Of a DNA stretch of 64,000 nucleotides, positions 16,872 to 25,961 are shown piece after piece. The notes under the pieces were generated by a model. That model worked only from the letters and a program-made list of their open reading frames with translations. It was not told the DNA's origin and ran no database searches. Origin of the DNA: Salinimicrobium sediminis (GTDB taxonomy: Bacteria > Bacteroidota > Bacteroidia > Flavobacteriales > Flavobacteriaceae); the NCBI RefSeq assembly GCF_900215295.1, contig NZ_OCMF01000001.1, positions 930,001 through 994,000 of the forward strand, written 5' to 3'. The translations under genes were made by a program, and so were the position numbers. Positions within the stretch are counted from its first letter, which is position 1. Every line of letters starts with the position of its first letter.

Positions 16872-17461
16872 AGACAAAAAACGGCTTTATTGGAGTAGGT
16901 ATTTTAACTGGTATTGCCAGTTCTCTTTGTTGTATTGCTCCCATACTTGCTATAGCAGCAGGAACAGGAAGCATGGCAGGTGCTTTTGCATGGCTGGAGC
17001 CTTTTAGATGGCCACTTGTAGCAATTTCAATAGTTGCTTTGGGATTCGCCTGGTATTTGAACCTGAAGTCTACAGACGATGACTGCGGCTGTGAAAGCAA
17101 TTCCCGATCTTCCTTTTTCCAGTCCCGTAAATTCTTGACTGGAGTGACTGTTTTTGTTATTCTGAGCCTGGCTTTTCCTTATTATGCTGAAGCTTTTTAT
17201 CCTTCTGATGAAAAAGAAGTGGTTTTTGTTCAGGAAAAAAATATTCAAACGGTAGAATTCTCTGTGAGTGGTATGACCTGCACAGGCTGTGAGGGTCATG
17301 TAAAATCTGAAGTTAACAAGCTAAACGGGATTGTCACCTGCAAAGTTTCTTACGAAGAAAGTAATACGGTTGTTGAATTCGATAGTTCACTCACGAACGT
17401 TGAAGAAGTAAAAGCAGCTATTGAACGAACTGGAGACAAAGTCACAAAAATAGAAAGATGA
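16868..17461 (+). CDS. MerT-MerP fusion: mercuric-ion transporter with HMA domain
   Basis: This 197-residue membrane protein has a MerT-like N-terminal part with helices near 7-35, 45-65 and 88-108. The metal-relay pair is in GIASSLCCIAPILA (Cys near 21-22), with a cytoplasmic CGC (DDDCGCES). From about 125 follows an HMA domain with GMTCTGCEGHV, equivalent to the periplasmic MerP. In Proteobacteria these are separate proteins; the fused form is common in Bacteroidota. It should take Hg(II) from the periplasm and pass it to the cytoplasmic reductase encoded next. It overlaps its neighbours by four bases on both sides. Confidence 0.88.
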   Translation: MKTKNGFIGVGILTGIASSLCCIAPILAIAAGTGSMAGAFAWLEPFRWPLVAISIVALGFAWYLNLKSTDDDCGCESNSRSSFFQSRKFLTGVTVFVILSLAFPYYAEAFYPSDEKEVVFVQEKNIQTVEFSVSGMTCTGCEGHVKSEVNKLNGIVTCKVSYEESNTVVEFDSSLTNVEEVKAAIERTGDKVTKIER

Positions 17462-18807
17462 TGAAGCAATATGATGTAATAGTAATAGGTTCGGGCATGT
17501 CGGGTATGACAGTTGCCAATAAATGTGCATCCAAAGGTTTAAAAGTCGCTGTAACTGATGAACTACCCTATGGAGGAACTTGTGCGCTTCGAGGATGTGA
17601 CCCAAAAAAAATAATCATTGGTGCTACCGAAGTGAGAGACTTCGCTCAACGATTGGCGGGAAAAGGTATTGATACTGTTCCTGAAGTTAACTGGAAAGAC
17701 GTCATGGCTTTTAAGCAGGAATTCGTAAATGCCATGCCCGGGAAAATCGAAAAAGGATACAAACACAATGATATAGACACCTATCACGGTGCTGCTCGCT
17801 TTTTAAGCAATGATTCAGTTGAAATTGAATCGCAAGTTTTAAAAGGAGATAAAATTGTTATTGCCACAGGAGCCAGATCACGTACACTAACTTTTGAAGG
17901 CGGTAACTACGCTTTGACCAGTACAGATTTTCTCAACCTGAAGGAGCTGCCAAAGTCCATGATATTTATAGGCGGCGGTTATATTGCCTTTGAATTTGCA
18001 CATATCGCCAGGCGATGTGGGGCCGAAGTTACCATAGTACACCGGGGACCACGACCTCTGGAAAATTTTGATAGGGATATAGTTCAGCATTTGTCTGAAG
18101 CAACACAGAAGATGGGCATAAAATTAGTGCTTGAAACAAACGTTACCGGAATCAAAAAAGAAACAAAAGGTTTTACTGTTGTTGGTGAAAAAAATGGTTC
18201 TGAAGTAGAATTTATGGCTGAAGCAGTTTTTAACAGTGCAGGAAGAGTGCCTCATATCAATGACCTAGATCTTAAGGCTGGATCTGTTGCTTCAAACAAA
18301 AGGGGGATTGAGGTCAATGAGTTTTTACAGAGCACTGCAAATCCCAACGTGTATGCTGCCGGAGACGCTGCCGACAGCAATGGACTACCGTTAACACCAG
18401 TAGCCGTTTATGAAGGTCATATTATTGCTTCCAATATTATAAAAGGAAATAGCAGAAAGGCAGAGTATCCACCCATGCCCTCAGTGGTCTTTACCCTACC
18501 GCCAATGGCTTCAGTAGGTTTAACAGAAGAGGAAGCCAAAAAGGCCGGAATTAATGTAAAAGTAAATAGCAAAGCGGTCCCGGAATGGTTTAATGCGAAG
18601 CGATTAAACACCGAAGAATATGCCTTCAAGACCATCATAGACACCGAGAGTGGAACTTTAGTAGGTGCACATTTAATTGGTCCGGGAGTTGAGGAAACAA
18701 TTAATTTTTTCTCTCTTGCTATTTACAAATCGATACCAGTACAAGATTTAAAGAAAATGATTTATGCGTACCCCACAATGGGTTCGGATATCACATCAAT
18801 GTTATAA
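17458..18807 (+). CDS. MerA-like FAD-dependent pyridine-nucleotide disulfide oxidoreductase
   Basis: The 449-residue flavoenzyme has an FAD-binding GSGMSGMTVA at residues 11-20, a redox-active Cys42-x4-Cys47 in GGTCALRGCDPKK, a second nucleotide fold (IGGGYIAFEFA), the FAD motif YAAGDAADS, and a dimer domain. Position after MerT-MerP implies NADPH-dependent reduction of Hg(II) to Hg(0). However, it has no N-terminal HMA domain. It also ends in PTMGSDITSML, without the C-terminal Cys pair that delivers Hg(II) in classical MerA. It could be a distinct mercury or general thiol-metal reductase. The next gene, a Cys-rich protein, may compensate. Confidence 0.8.
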   Translation: MMKQYDVIVIGSGMSGMTVANKCASKGLKVAVTDELPYGGTCALRGCDPKKIIIGATEVRDFAQRLAGKGIDTVPEVNWKDVMAFKQEFVNAMPGKIEKGYKHNDIDTYHGAARFLSNDSVEIESQVLKGDKIVIATGARSRTLTFEGGNYALTSTDFLNLKELPKSMIFIGGGYIAFEFAHIARRCGAEVTIVHRGPRPLENFDRDIVQHLSEATQKMGIKLVLETNVTGIKKETKGFTVVGEKNGSEVEFMAEAVFNSAGRVPHINDLDLKAGSVASNKRGIEVNEFLQSTANPNVYAAGDAADSNGLPLTPVAVYEGHIIASNIIKGNSRKAEYPPMPSVVFTLPPMASVGLTEEEAKKAGINVKVNSKAVPEWFNAKRLNTEEYAFKTIIDTESGTLVGAHLIGPGVEETINFFSLAIYKSIPVQDLKKMIYAYPTMGSDITSML

Positions 18808-18817
18808 AAAATCCGAT

Positions 18818-19030
18818 ATGGAGACAATTTTAAAGTCTATTCTCACTTGCCCGAACTGCAATGTATCCAAGGAAGAAACCATGCCTACAGATGCATGCCA
18901 ATTCTTTCACGAATGCGCCAGCTGTGGAACCGTAGTAAAGCCATTGGAAGGTGATTGCTGTGTTTTTTGCAGTTACGGTTCTGTACAATGTCCACCAATC
19001 CAGGAGTCTCGTTCTTGTTGTAGCAAATGA
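18818..19030 (+). CDS. GDCCVxC-domain cysteine-rich small protein
   Basis: I start this 70-residue protein at the ATG at 18818, ten bases past the MerA-like gene, which removes an unlikely 18-residue extension. It has eleven cysteines: a CPNC pair, HECASC, the family signature GDCCVFCSYGSVQCPPIQ, and a Cys-Cys pair three residues from the end (SCCSK). It has no signal or membrane segment, so it should be cytoplasmic. Proteins with this domain recur in mercury-resistance loci of Bacteroidota and Proteobacteria, but their biochemical role is not established. A zinc-ribbon-like fold or a soft-metal chaperone is plausible. Confidence 0.88.
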   Translation: METILKSILTCPNCNVSKEETMPTDACQFFHECASCGTVVKPLEGDCCVFCSYGSVQCPPIQESRSCCSK

Positions 19031-19032
19031 AA

Positions 19033-19087
19033 CTTAATCAATTAAGAATTTTATAAGCTTTGCTTCTAAGTTCTTTTTTTACCTTTG
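19033..19087 (+). promoter_or_regulatory. Promoter and possible operator of the heavy-metal efflux operon
   Basis: TTTG (19059-19062) and TACCTTTG (19080-19087) fit the Bacteroidota -33/-7 consensus with a 17-base gap. A 14-base inverted repeat, CTTAATCAATTAAG (19033-19046), sits just upstream and could be an operator. The start codon (GTG at 19092) follows the -7 box by four bases, as at the arsR and rbfA genes, implying a leaderless or nearly leaderless message. Confidence 0.6.
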
Positions 19088-19091
19088 CATT

Positions 19092-19412
19092 GTGAAATTT
19101 ATCGCAGTCATACTATCTGTTTATTTCCTGGGGCTAAACTTTATACCCTGTGATGACACAGCTGTATCCGAAAGTCAGGATACTATCTTCGTGAGTTTGG
19201 AAGTAGACCAGGATCAGCAAGGCGACCAGCATGGTACTTCAGATGACTGTCCTCCTTTTTGCCAATGTCACTGCTGCCATGTGCATGTGGTGAGATTCGA
19301 AACAAGTAGCTTCGAAGTATTTGAGCCAAAAATGCCCTTTTTGACACCCTTGTTTGGAGAGAGTGCAGGCAAGGAAATTGCCTTTTCTCACTTCCAGCCT
19401 CCCCGTATTTAA
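19092..19412 (+). CDS. Small exported Cys/His-rich protein at the head of the efflux operon
   Basis: This 106-residue protein starts with GTG and has a signal sequence (KFIAVILSVYFLGLNF). The centre carries a dense metal-binding run, DDCPPFCQCHCCHVHV (about residues 52-67), and the rest is low in structure. Similar short proteins head CusA-type operons in Flavobacteriaceae (I recall the family name DUF6660, not checked). A periplasmic Cu/Ag/Zn-binding or sensing role is inferred from composition and place. The permease gene follows 80 bases later. Confidence 0.75.
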   Translation: MKFIAVILSVYFLGLNFIPCDDTAVSESQDTIFVSLEVDQDQQGDQHGTSDDCPPFCQCHCCHVHVVRFETSSFEVFEPKMPFLTPLFGESAGKEIAFSHFQPPRI

Positions 19413-19492
19413 TTCAGTTTTAGGATAGCTATATCCTTTTGTCACTGGCCCCGGCCAGAGAATTTATTACAAACTGAATTAAATTATCATGT

Positions 19493-22400
19493 ATGATTAA
19501 TAAGATCATTGATTTTTCGATCAATAATAAATTTATTATTGGTCTACTCACAGTGGTGTTAATTGGTGCAGGGATCTGGAGCGTTTTCCAGGTTCCCGTA
19601 GATGCCCAACCAGACATCACAAATAATCAGGTGCAGGTGATTACCCAGGCACCCAATTTAGGAACTGAAGACATCGAGCAGTTCGTCACCTACCCCGTTG
19701 AAATTGCCATGAGTAATTTGCCGGGTGTAACAGAGATTCGCTCAGTTTCCAGGTTCGGACTCTCCGTTGTAACCATTGTCTTTGAAGACGACATGGGCAC
19801 TTATCTCCCCAGGCAATTAGTAGGTGAAAAACTGAATGCCGTAAAAGATGAAATTCCCGAAGGTTTTGGACAACCTTCCATGGGACCTATTTCTACGGGA
19901 CTTGGTGAAATTTACCAATATACCCTGGAAGTAGAAGAAGAATTCAAGGATGACTACTCCCCCACTGAGCTGAGAACAATTCAGGATTGGATTGTACGCC
20001 GACAAATGGCTATGGTGCCGGGAGTTGTAGAAGTGAACGGTGTTGGCGGAATGATAAAGCAATATGAAGTTGCTGTAGATCCGGACGAACTAAAAGCTAT
20101 TGGACTTTCCATTTCTGATGTTTTTACCGCCCTTGAAAATAACAATCAGAATACCGGTGGGGCTTATATCGAAAAGAACCATCAGGCAAACTTCATACGG
20201 GGCGAAGGACTTGCACGAAGTGTGGAGGATCTGGAAAAGATTGTCGTCACCACTTCCGGAGGAGTACCTATAACAGTTGCAGATGTTGCTGATGTTCGAA
20301 TAGGAAGTGCCGTACGTTATGGAGCACTAACAAAAAATGGACAGGGAGAAGCCGTTGGTGGAATGGTCATGATGCTGAAAGGAGCCAATTCCAATGAAGT
20401 AATCGACAATGTAAAAGACAGGATCGAACAGATTCAGAAATCCCTTCCTGAAGGTGTTTCCATAAAGCCATTTTTGGATAGAAGTGAACTTATTAGTGAC
20501 ACCACTTCCACAGTTACAAAAAACCTGCTCGAAGGAGGATTAATCGTCATTTTTGTTCTGGTGCTGCTCCTGGGGAACTGGCGGGGAGGTTTAATAGTTG
20601 CCTCAACAATTCCCCTCTCCCTCCTGTTTGCTTTCATTCTTATGAACCTTTTCGACGTCTGGGCAAACCTGATGAGTCTGGGGGCAATAGACTTTGGGAT
20701 TATAGTTGATGGAGCGGTGATCATTGTAGAAAGTACTGTTTTTACAATTCATCAGCGCATGAAGAAACGAGGCGAATTAAACAAGGCTGAGAGAAATAAT
20801 ATAGCCGCATCTTCAGCCAAAAAGATGATGAATTCTGCCTTTTTTGGGCAGCTTATTATTCTCATCGTTTTTCTTCCCATTCTTGCTCTGGAAGGGGTTG
20901 AAGGCAAGATGTTCAAGCCAATGGCACTTACCTTTATTTTCGCCATGCTGGGCGCCATGATCTTGTGTTTGACATACGTTCCAATGATCTCTGCTCTCTT
21001 TCTCAAGGAAAGTAAAAAACGGAAGAGATCCTATGGCGATAAATTTGTAGGTTGGGTTCAGAATAAATATGAGCCTTTATTAAACAAATCTTTAAAAAGA
21101 GGGAAAATTGTACTCGGCTCCGCTATAACTCTATTCGCTTTGGCAGCGTTCATGTTCACCAAAATGGGAGGGGAATTTATTCCGCAGCTCGATGAAGGGG
21201 ACATCGCTTTCCACATTATCCTTAAACCGGGAAGTTCTCTTGACGAAGGAATCGCGACCTCCACAAGAATTGAACAGCTTCTTCTGGACGAGTTTCCGGA
21301 AATAGAACAGATCGTCACTCGTTTTGGAGTTTCTGATGTCCCAACAGATCCTATGCCTATGGATATTGGAGACAGCTTTATCATTCTAAAGGATAAAGAT
21401 GAATGGACTTCTGCCGATTCTAAGGATGAACTTATTGCAAAGATCAAAGAAACCATCGGTATTATTCCCGGCGTTAGCTATGAATTTACCCAGCCAGTAG
21501 AAATGCGGTTCAACGAACTTCTTACCGGGGTGAGGGAAGATGTTGCAGTCAAACTTTATGGTGAAGATCTGGAGGTTCTGGCAAGTAAGGCGCAGGAGAT
21601 GGGCAACATTATTTCTACTGTAGAAGGAGTTGCCGATATGAAAGTAGAGGCCACGGCCGGATTACCGCAGATCACGGTCAACTATAACAGGAATAAAACT
21701 GCGCAATACGGTTTACAGATCAAGGAGTTAAATTCCCTTATCCAATCGGCTTTTGCAGGCGGAGATGCGGGAGTTATTTTTGAAGGAGAAAGACGATTTG
21801 ACCTGGTAGTGCGATTACAGGAAGAAGAAAGAACAAGTATTGAGAATATCAGGAATTTGTATGTAACCTTACCTTCAGGTAGTCAGATACCACTGAAAGA
21901 AGTGGCTGAAATAAGTTATCAGCCCGGCCCGATGCAGATTAGTAGGGATAATACCAACCGCCGTACATACGTGGGAGTAAATATCAGGAATCGTGATGTG
22001 AAGTCTGTGGTGGAAGATATACAGACCAAACTGGACGCTGAGTTTGAACTACCGCCCGGCTATTACATTCGCTACGGTGGGGCTTTTGAAAATTTTGAAA
22101 GAGCAAGCAAGAGACTGCAAATTGTAGTTCCCATCGCCCTGCTCCTCATCTTCATCCTGATCTTTTTTGCTCTCAAATCCTTTAAGCAAACCACCATGAT
22201 CTACATAGCCATTCCACTTGCAGCTATTGGCGGGATATTCTCCTTATGGCTGCGGGACATGCCCTTTAGCATTTCTGCCGGGGTTGGCTTTATTGTATTG
22301 TTTGGAGTGGCGGTTTTAAACGGCCTTGTACTTATTAGCAGTTTCAATGAATTAAAAGAAGAAGGTGTGAAAAATCTAAATGAAAGGATCAGTCTTGGAA

Positions 22401-23839
22401 CAAGAAGCAGAATCCGTCCCATTTTGCTAACAGCTCTTACCGATGTGCTTGGGTTCCTGCCTATGGCCATTTCGAGCTCGGCAGGAGCAGAAGTGCAACG
22501 GCCACTGGCAACTGTGGTTATAGGAGGTTTAATTACCTCTACCCTGCTCACTTTATTCATTTTGCCTATTCTTTATAGATGGGTTGAATCAAGGTCTGGC
22601 AAATTAAAATTTAAACCTTCAATGGGTGGATCTTTTGCTTTAATTCTTGTCCTGTTCCTTTTACCTGCTGGTTTAAGCGGTCAAACAATGGAATTGTCTC
22701 AAGAGATTACTCAGGAGCAAGCAGTATCGTTAGCCCTCCGGAATTATCCACTTCTGAAAAATGAGAAGTCCCAAATTGACCAGGAGCAAGCTCTGAAAAA
22801 ATCTGCCTGGGATTTTGGGGAAACTGAAGTATTTACGGGTGGAGAAGAGCTTGGAGATGCCGGTGGAATATATACGACTATTGGCGTTCAACAGAAAGGG
22901 ATTGATTTATTAGGGATACCTTCTAAAACTAAGCTTTACAACAAAAGAATTGCCCTTGCCGAAGAAGCCTATGAACTGTCTCAACTTCAGGTGGCACAGG
23001 AGGTGAAAATAGCCTGGAGTCGTACCTTTTCGGCAAAACAACAGTATCTGTTATTTCAGGAACTGGATTCCCTGTACCAAAAATTAGAACAGGCCGTAAA
23101 TCTTCGGTACGATGTAGAGGCCATCTCAAGATTAGAAATGCTGACAGCCAAAAATAAAGTCAGCCAAATTTCGGTTGATTTGCAACAGGCCGAAATGGAC
23201 TACCTAACAGCCTTGCAAAAGCTCAATCTATGGTTGGGAGATGAAGAAGTCTTTGATGTCCCGGATGATTTTCAAGGTATTTTGGACGATGAAATTTTCC
23301 TTTACGGAGATCTACCTGAGGATCACCCTCTTCTGGAAGTTTCAGAAAAGAAGGTTGCGGTGGCAGAAGCTGCTTATGCTGCAGAAAAGGCTAATTTTCT
23401 ACCTGATTTCAGTGTTCAGTACGGACTTCAAAAAGTAAATGGAGCAACCGGTTTTTATAACTATCAGGCCGGAATATCTATTCCAATCCTTTCAGGAGCT
23501 GCACACGGGGAAGTTAAAACGGCAAAAATAGAAAAGGAAATTGCACAAAGAGCTGCCGGTTTTAAGAAAGACCAGATAAAATCTGATTTTGAAATTGCCT
23601 TGAGAAACTATAAGCGATGGAAATCTTCCTGGTTGTTTTACAGGGATGAAGTCCTTCCCTTGCTGAAGGAACAACGGGAGGGATCATTACTCGCCTTTAA
23701 TGAAGGTGCCATTGAATATGTGGCTTTTATTCAGAATTTAGACAATGCAATGGAGTCAGAAATTAAGGCGCTCAAAGCTTTTGAAAATTATCAAATAGCC
23801 CTTGCAGAATTACAATTTTACCTAACAGGAAAAAACTAA
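19493..23839 (+). CDS. CusA/CzcA heavy-metal RND permease fused to a CzcC/TolC-type channel
   Basis: This 1448-residue fusion has a heavy-metal RND permease in residues 1 to about 1040, with the HME signature VDGAVIIVESTVF in helix 4, unlike the DD motif of the drug pump at 3533. At about 1048-1065 a further hydrophobic segment (FALILVLFLLPAGLSGQ) looks like an internal signal or 13th helix. After it comes an outer-membrane-factor domain (EITQEQAVSLALRNYPLLKNEK, then long Ala/Glu/Lys helices). Fusions like this are known in Bacteroidota and tie channel and pump in 1:1 ratio. With the adaptor encoded next it should export Cu(I)/Ag(I) or Zn/Co/Cd from the periplasm. Which metal cannot be decided by eye. 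Confidence 0.9.
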   Translation: MINKIIDFSINNKFIIGLLTVVLIGAGIWSVFQVPVDAQPDITNNQVQVITQAPNLGTEDIEQFVTYPVEIAMSNLPGVTEIRSVSRFGLSVVTIVFEDDMGTYLPRQLVGEKLNAVKDEIPEGFGQPSMGPISTGLGEIYQYTLEVEEEFKDDYSPTELRTIQDWIVRRQMAMVPGVVEVNGVGGMIKQYEVAVDPDELKAIGLSISDVFTALENNNQNTGGAYIEKNHQANFIRGEGLARSVEDLEKIVVTTSGGVPITVADVADVRIGSAVRYGALTKNGQGEAVGGMVMMLKGANSNEVIDNVKDRIEQIQKSLPEGVSIKPFLDRSELISDTTSTVTKNLLEGGLIVIFVLVLLLGNWRGGLIVASTIPLSLLFAFILMNLFDVWANLMSLGAIDFGIIVDGAVIIVESTVFTIHQRMKKRGELNKAERNNIAASSAKKMMNSAFFGQLIILIVFLPILALEGVEGKMFKPMALTFIFAMLGAMILCLTYVPMISALFLKESKKRKRSYGDKFVGWVQNKYEPLLNKSLKRGKIVLGSAITLFALAAFMFTKMGGEFIPQLDEGDIAFHIILKPGSSLDEGIATSTRIEQLLLDEFPEIEQIVTRFGVSDVPTDPMPMDIGDSFIILKDKDEWTSADSKDELIAKIKETIGIIPGVSYEFTQPVEMRFNELLTGVREDVAVKLYGEDLEVLASKAQEMGNIISTVEGVADMKVEATAGLPQITVNYNRNKTAQYGLQIKELNSLIQSAFAGGDAGVIFEGERRFDLVVRLQEEERTSIENIRNLYVTLPSGSQIPLKEVAEISYQPGPMQISRDNTNRRTYVGVNIRNRDVKSVVEDIQTKLDAEFELPPGYYIRYGGAFENFERASKRLQIVVPIALLLIFILIFFALKSFKQTTMIYIAIPLAAIGGIFSLWLRDMPFSISAGVGFIVLFGVAVLNGLVLISSFNELKEEGVKNLNERISLGTRSRIRPILLTALTDVLGFLPMAISSSAGAEVQRPLATVVIGGLITSTLLTLFILPILYRWVESRSGKLKFKPSMGGSFALILVLFLLPAGLSGQTMELSQEITQEQAVSLALRNYPLLKNEKSQIDQEQALKKSAWDFGETEVFTGGEELGDAGGIYTTIGVQQKGIDLLGIPSKTKLYNKRIALAEEAYELSQLQVAQEVKIAWSRTFSAKQQYLLFQELDSLYQKLEQAVNLRYDVEAISRLEMLTAKNKVSQISVDLQQAEMDYLTALQKLNLWLGDEEVFDVPDDFQGILDDEIFLYGDLPEDHPLLEVSEKKVAVAEAAYAAEKANFLPDFSVQYGLQKVNGATGFYNYQAGISIPILSGAAHGEVKTAKIEKEIAQRAAGFKKDQIKSDFEIALRNYKRWKSSWLFYRDEVLPLLKEQREGSLLAFNEGAIEYVAFIQNLDNAMESEIKALKAFENYQIALAELQFYLTGKN

Positions 23840-23843
23840 AAAA

Positions 23844-25016
23844 ATGAGATTTCAAACAATATATATACTTCCGTTTCTCCTCCTACTGTCTTGCGGGGAA
23901 AATACTGAAAAAGAGGTGACACAGAAAAAAGAAGCTGAACCTGCAAAAACAGAAACGGTCAAGGAAGCTATGCTGTCACAACAGCAGTTCGATGTGCTTG
24001 ACATGAAGATTGACAGCCTTACAACCAGGTTAATGAGCGGATATGTACAGGCAAATGGAGAGCTGGAAGTCCCTCCTCAAAGCCAGGCTGCAGTCACTCC
24101 AGTTATTGGAGGTAATGTATCATCAATAACAGTGATCGAAGGAGATGAAGTTCAGCGTGGAGATGTATTAGCCTATATCGAGCACCCGGAGATCATCGAG
24201 ATACAAACGCAATTTTTGAATGCCTTAAACAGTCTGAATTATCAGGAAAAAGAGTTCCAAAGGCAAAAGAAATTGTACGAAGCCGGAGTGGGTTCAGGGC
24301 AAATCTTTCAGCGTGCCGAGGCAGAACTGGAAAGCCTAAAGGGACAGGTGGCAGGGCTTAAGGCTCAGTTGCAACAATTGAACATCAATCCTGAAACTAT
24401 CCAAAATGGAAATATCCAGCAGAGGATTGCGGTTAGAAGCCCTATAGATGGAGCTGTTCAATCGGTTAACATTAAAACAGGCCAATTTGTACAGGCGCAG
24501 TCTGAAATGTTTGAGCTTATCAATACGAAAGATGTTCATGTAGACTTTATGGTCTTTGAAAAAGATGTGGCAAAAGTGGAGAAAGGACAGAAAGTATTTT
24601 TCACTATCGAATCATTACCAGGAACTGAATTGACCGCGGAAATAATTTCTGTAAGCAAGAACTTTGAGCAGGATCCCAAAGCAGTTCATGTTCATGCGGA
24701 AATCATCGACAGGCCTGAAAATCTTGTTCCGGGAATGTATGTAAGAGGGCGAATTGCGGTTGACAATCAACAAACAACAGCCTTACCCGAATCTGCCATA
24801 GTTAGAGAAGGTGGTAAATTTTATGCTTTTACTGCAGAAGAGGAAGGAGATGCGTGGAGCTTTCGACCTGTGGAAGTTATTACCGGGACTGATGAAGGTG
24901 AATGGGTTGAAGTAAAGCTAATAAAAGATCTTCCAGAGAACATGAGATTTGCCTATAACAATGCCTACTATCTTATGGCGGAGATGCAAAAGGGAGAAGG
25001 TGGACACAGCCATTAA
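23844..25016 (+). CDS. CusB/CzcB-type periplasmic adaptor lipoprotein
   Basis: The 390-residue adaptor starts four bases after the pump fusion. A lipoprotein signal ends at LLLLSC (Cys about residue 17), so it is anchored by lipid. It has barrel-sandwich halves (VSSITVIEGDEVQRGDVLAYIEHPE and VQSVNIKTGQFVQAQSEMFELIN), a coiled-coil hairpin at about 120-180, then barrel and membrane-proximal domains (ALPESAIVREGGKFYAF). The tail GEGGHSH is a small His cluster that may bind metal. It completes the tripartite heavy-metal efflux system. Confidence 0.9.
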   Translation: MRFQTIYILPFLLLLSCGENTEKEVTQKKEAEPAKTETVKEAMLSQQQFDVLDMKIDSLTTRLMSGYVQANGELEVPPQSQAAVTPVIGGNVSSITVIEGDEVQRGDVLAYIEHPEIIEIQTQFLNALNSLNYQEKEFQRQKKLYEAGVGSGQIFQRAEAELESLKGQVAGLKAQLQQLNINPETIQNGNIQQRIAVRSPIDGAVQSVNIKTGQFVQAQSEMFELINTKDVHVDFMVFEKDVAKVEKGQKVFFTIESLPGTELTAEIISVSKNFEQDPKAVHVHAEIIDRPENLVPGMYVRGRIAVDNQQTTALPESAIVREGGKFYAFTAEEEGDAWSFRPVEVITGTDEGEWVEVKLIKDLPENMRFAYNNAYYLMAEMQKGEGGHSH

Positions 25017-25045
25017 TTTTAAGTAATTTAGAAAAAACAACAGAT

Positions 25046-25933
25046 ATGGGTCACGATCATTCTCACGAAAGTTCTGGAAAGAATCTTAAGCTGGCATTTT
25101 TCATAAATGTTGGGTTTACCATTATCGAGATCATTGGAGGATTTCTTACCAATAGCGTCGCAATCATTTCTGATGCCTTGCATGACCTGGGAGATAGTTT
25201 GTCACTCGGGCTTGCGTGGTATATAGAGGGTAAGGCTAATAAAAAGGGGGCTACAGACGAATTTAGCTTCGGGTATGCCCGCTTCAGGCTTTTGGGTGCT
25301 TTAATTAATTCTGTTGTTCTTGTAGCGGGTTCTATTTATATTATTTACGAAGCAATTTCCCGACTCCAGAATCCGGAGGCTGTTGACTCAAAGTACATGA
25401 TCGGTTTCGCTATCCTCGGAGTGTTGGCAAACGGTTATGCTGCCTGGAAGGTAAGTGGAGGAAAATCTTTAAATGACAAGGTTGTAAGCTGGCACCTCCT
25501 GGAAGATGTATTGGGATGGGTCGCTGTTCTTATTGTGGCTATTATTCTGCAGTTTAAAGACTGGTACATTCTGGACCCAATCCTCTCGCTGGGTATTACG
25601 CTTTACATCTTATGGGGTGTCGGCAGAAGACTTAAAGACACCCTTCATCTGCTTCTGCAGGGGGTTCCGGAAGGATTGGATATGCAGGAAGTCAAAAAGC
25701 AGCTACAGCAGGTTGATCACGTCAATTCTATTCATCACATGCATGTTTGGTCCCTGGATGGGGAACACCATGTGCTAACCGCTCACCTGGTCCTGGAAAA
25801 GATCAGCCACTTCGATCAAATAGATGACGTGCGGCAGAAGGCTATAGAGTCTGTGGAAGAGTGGGATTTTAGCCATCATACGTTTCAGTTAGAACTCGAT
25901 AAGGAAAAATGCCCGATGCTGAAGAGTCACTAA
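25046..25933 (+). CDS. Cation diffusion facilitator (ZnT/CzcD-like)
   Basis: The 295-residue exporter moves Zn(II), Cd(II) or Co(II) from cytoplasm to periplasm in exchange for protons. The N terminus MGHDHSHESS is His-rich. Six membrane helices follow, with metal-site motifs ALHDLGDSLSLG in helix 2 and SWHLLEDVLGW in helix 5. A cytoplasmic domain with IHHMHVWSLDGEHHVLTAHLVL comes next, as in CzcD. It starts 29 bases after the adaptor and is probably in the same operon: it clears the cytoplasm while the RND set clears the periplasm. Confidence 0.92.
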   Translation: MGHDHSHESSGKNLKLAFFINVGFTIIEIIGGFLTNSVAIISDALHDLGDSLSLGLAWYIEGKANKKGATDEFSFGYARFRLLGALINSVVLVAGSIYIIYEAISRLQNPEAVDSKYMIGFAILGVLANGYAAWKVSGGKSLNDKVVSWHLLEDVLGWVAVLIVAIILQFKDWYILDPILSLGITLYILWGVGRRLKDTLHLLLQGVPEGLDMQEVKKQLQQVDHVNSIHHMHVWSLDGEHHVLTAHLVLEKISHFDQIDDVRQKAIESVEEWDFSHHTFQLELDKEKCPMLKSH

Positions 25934-25961
25934 AACTAATTTACTAAAGCTTGACGTAAGT

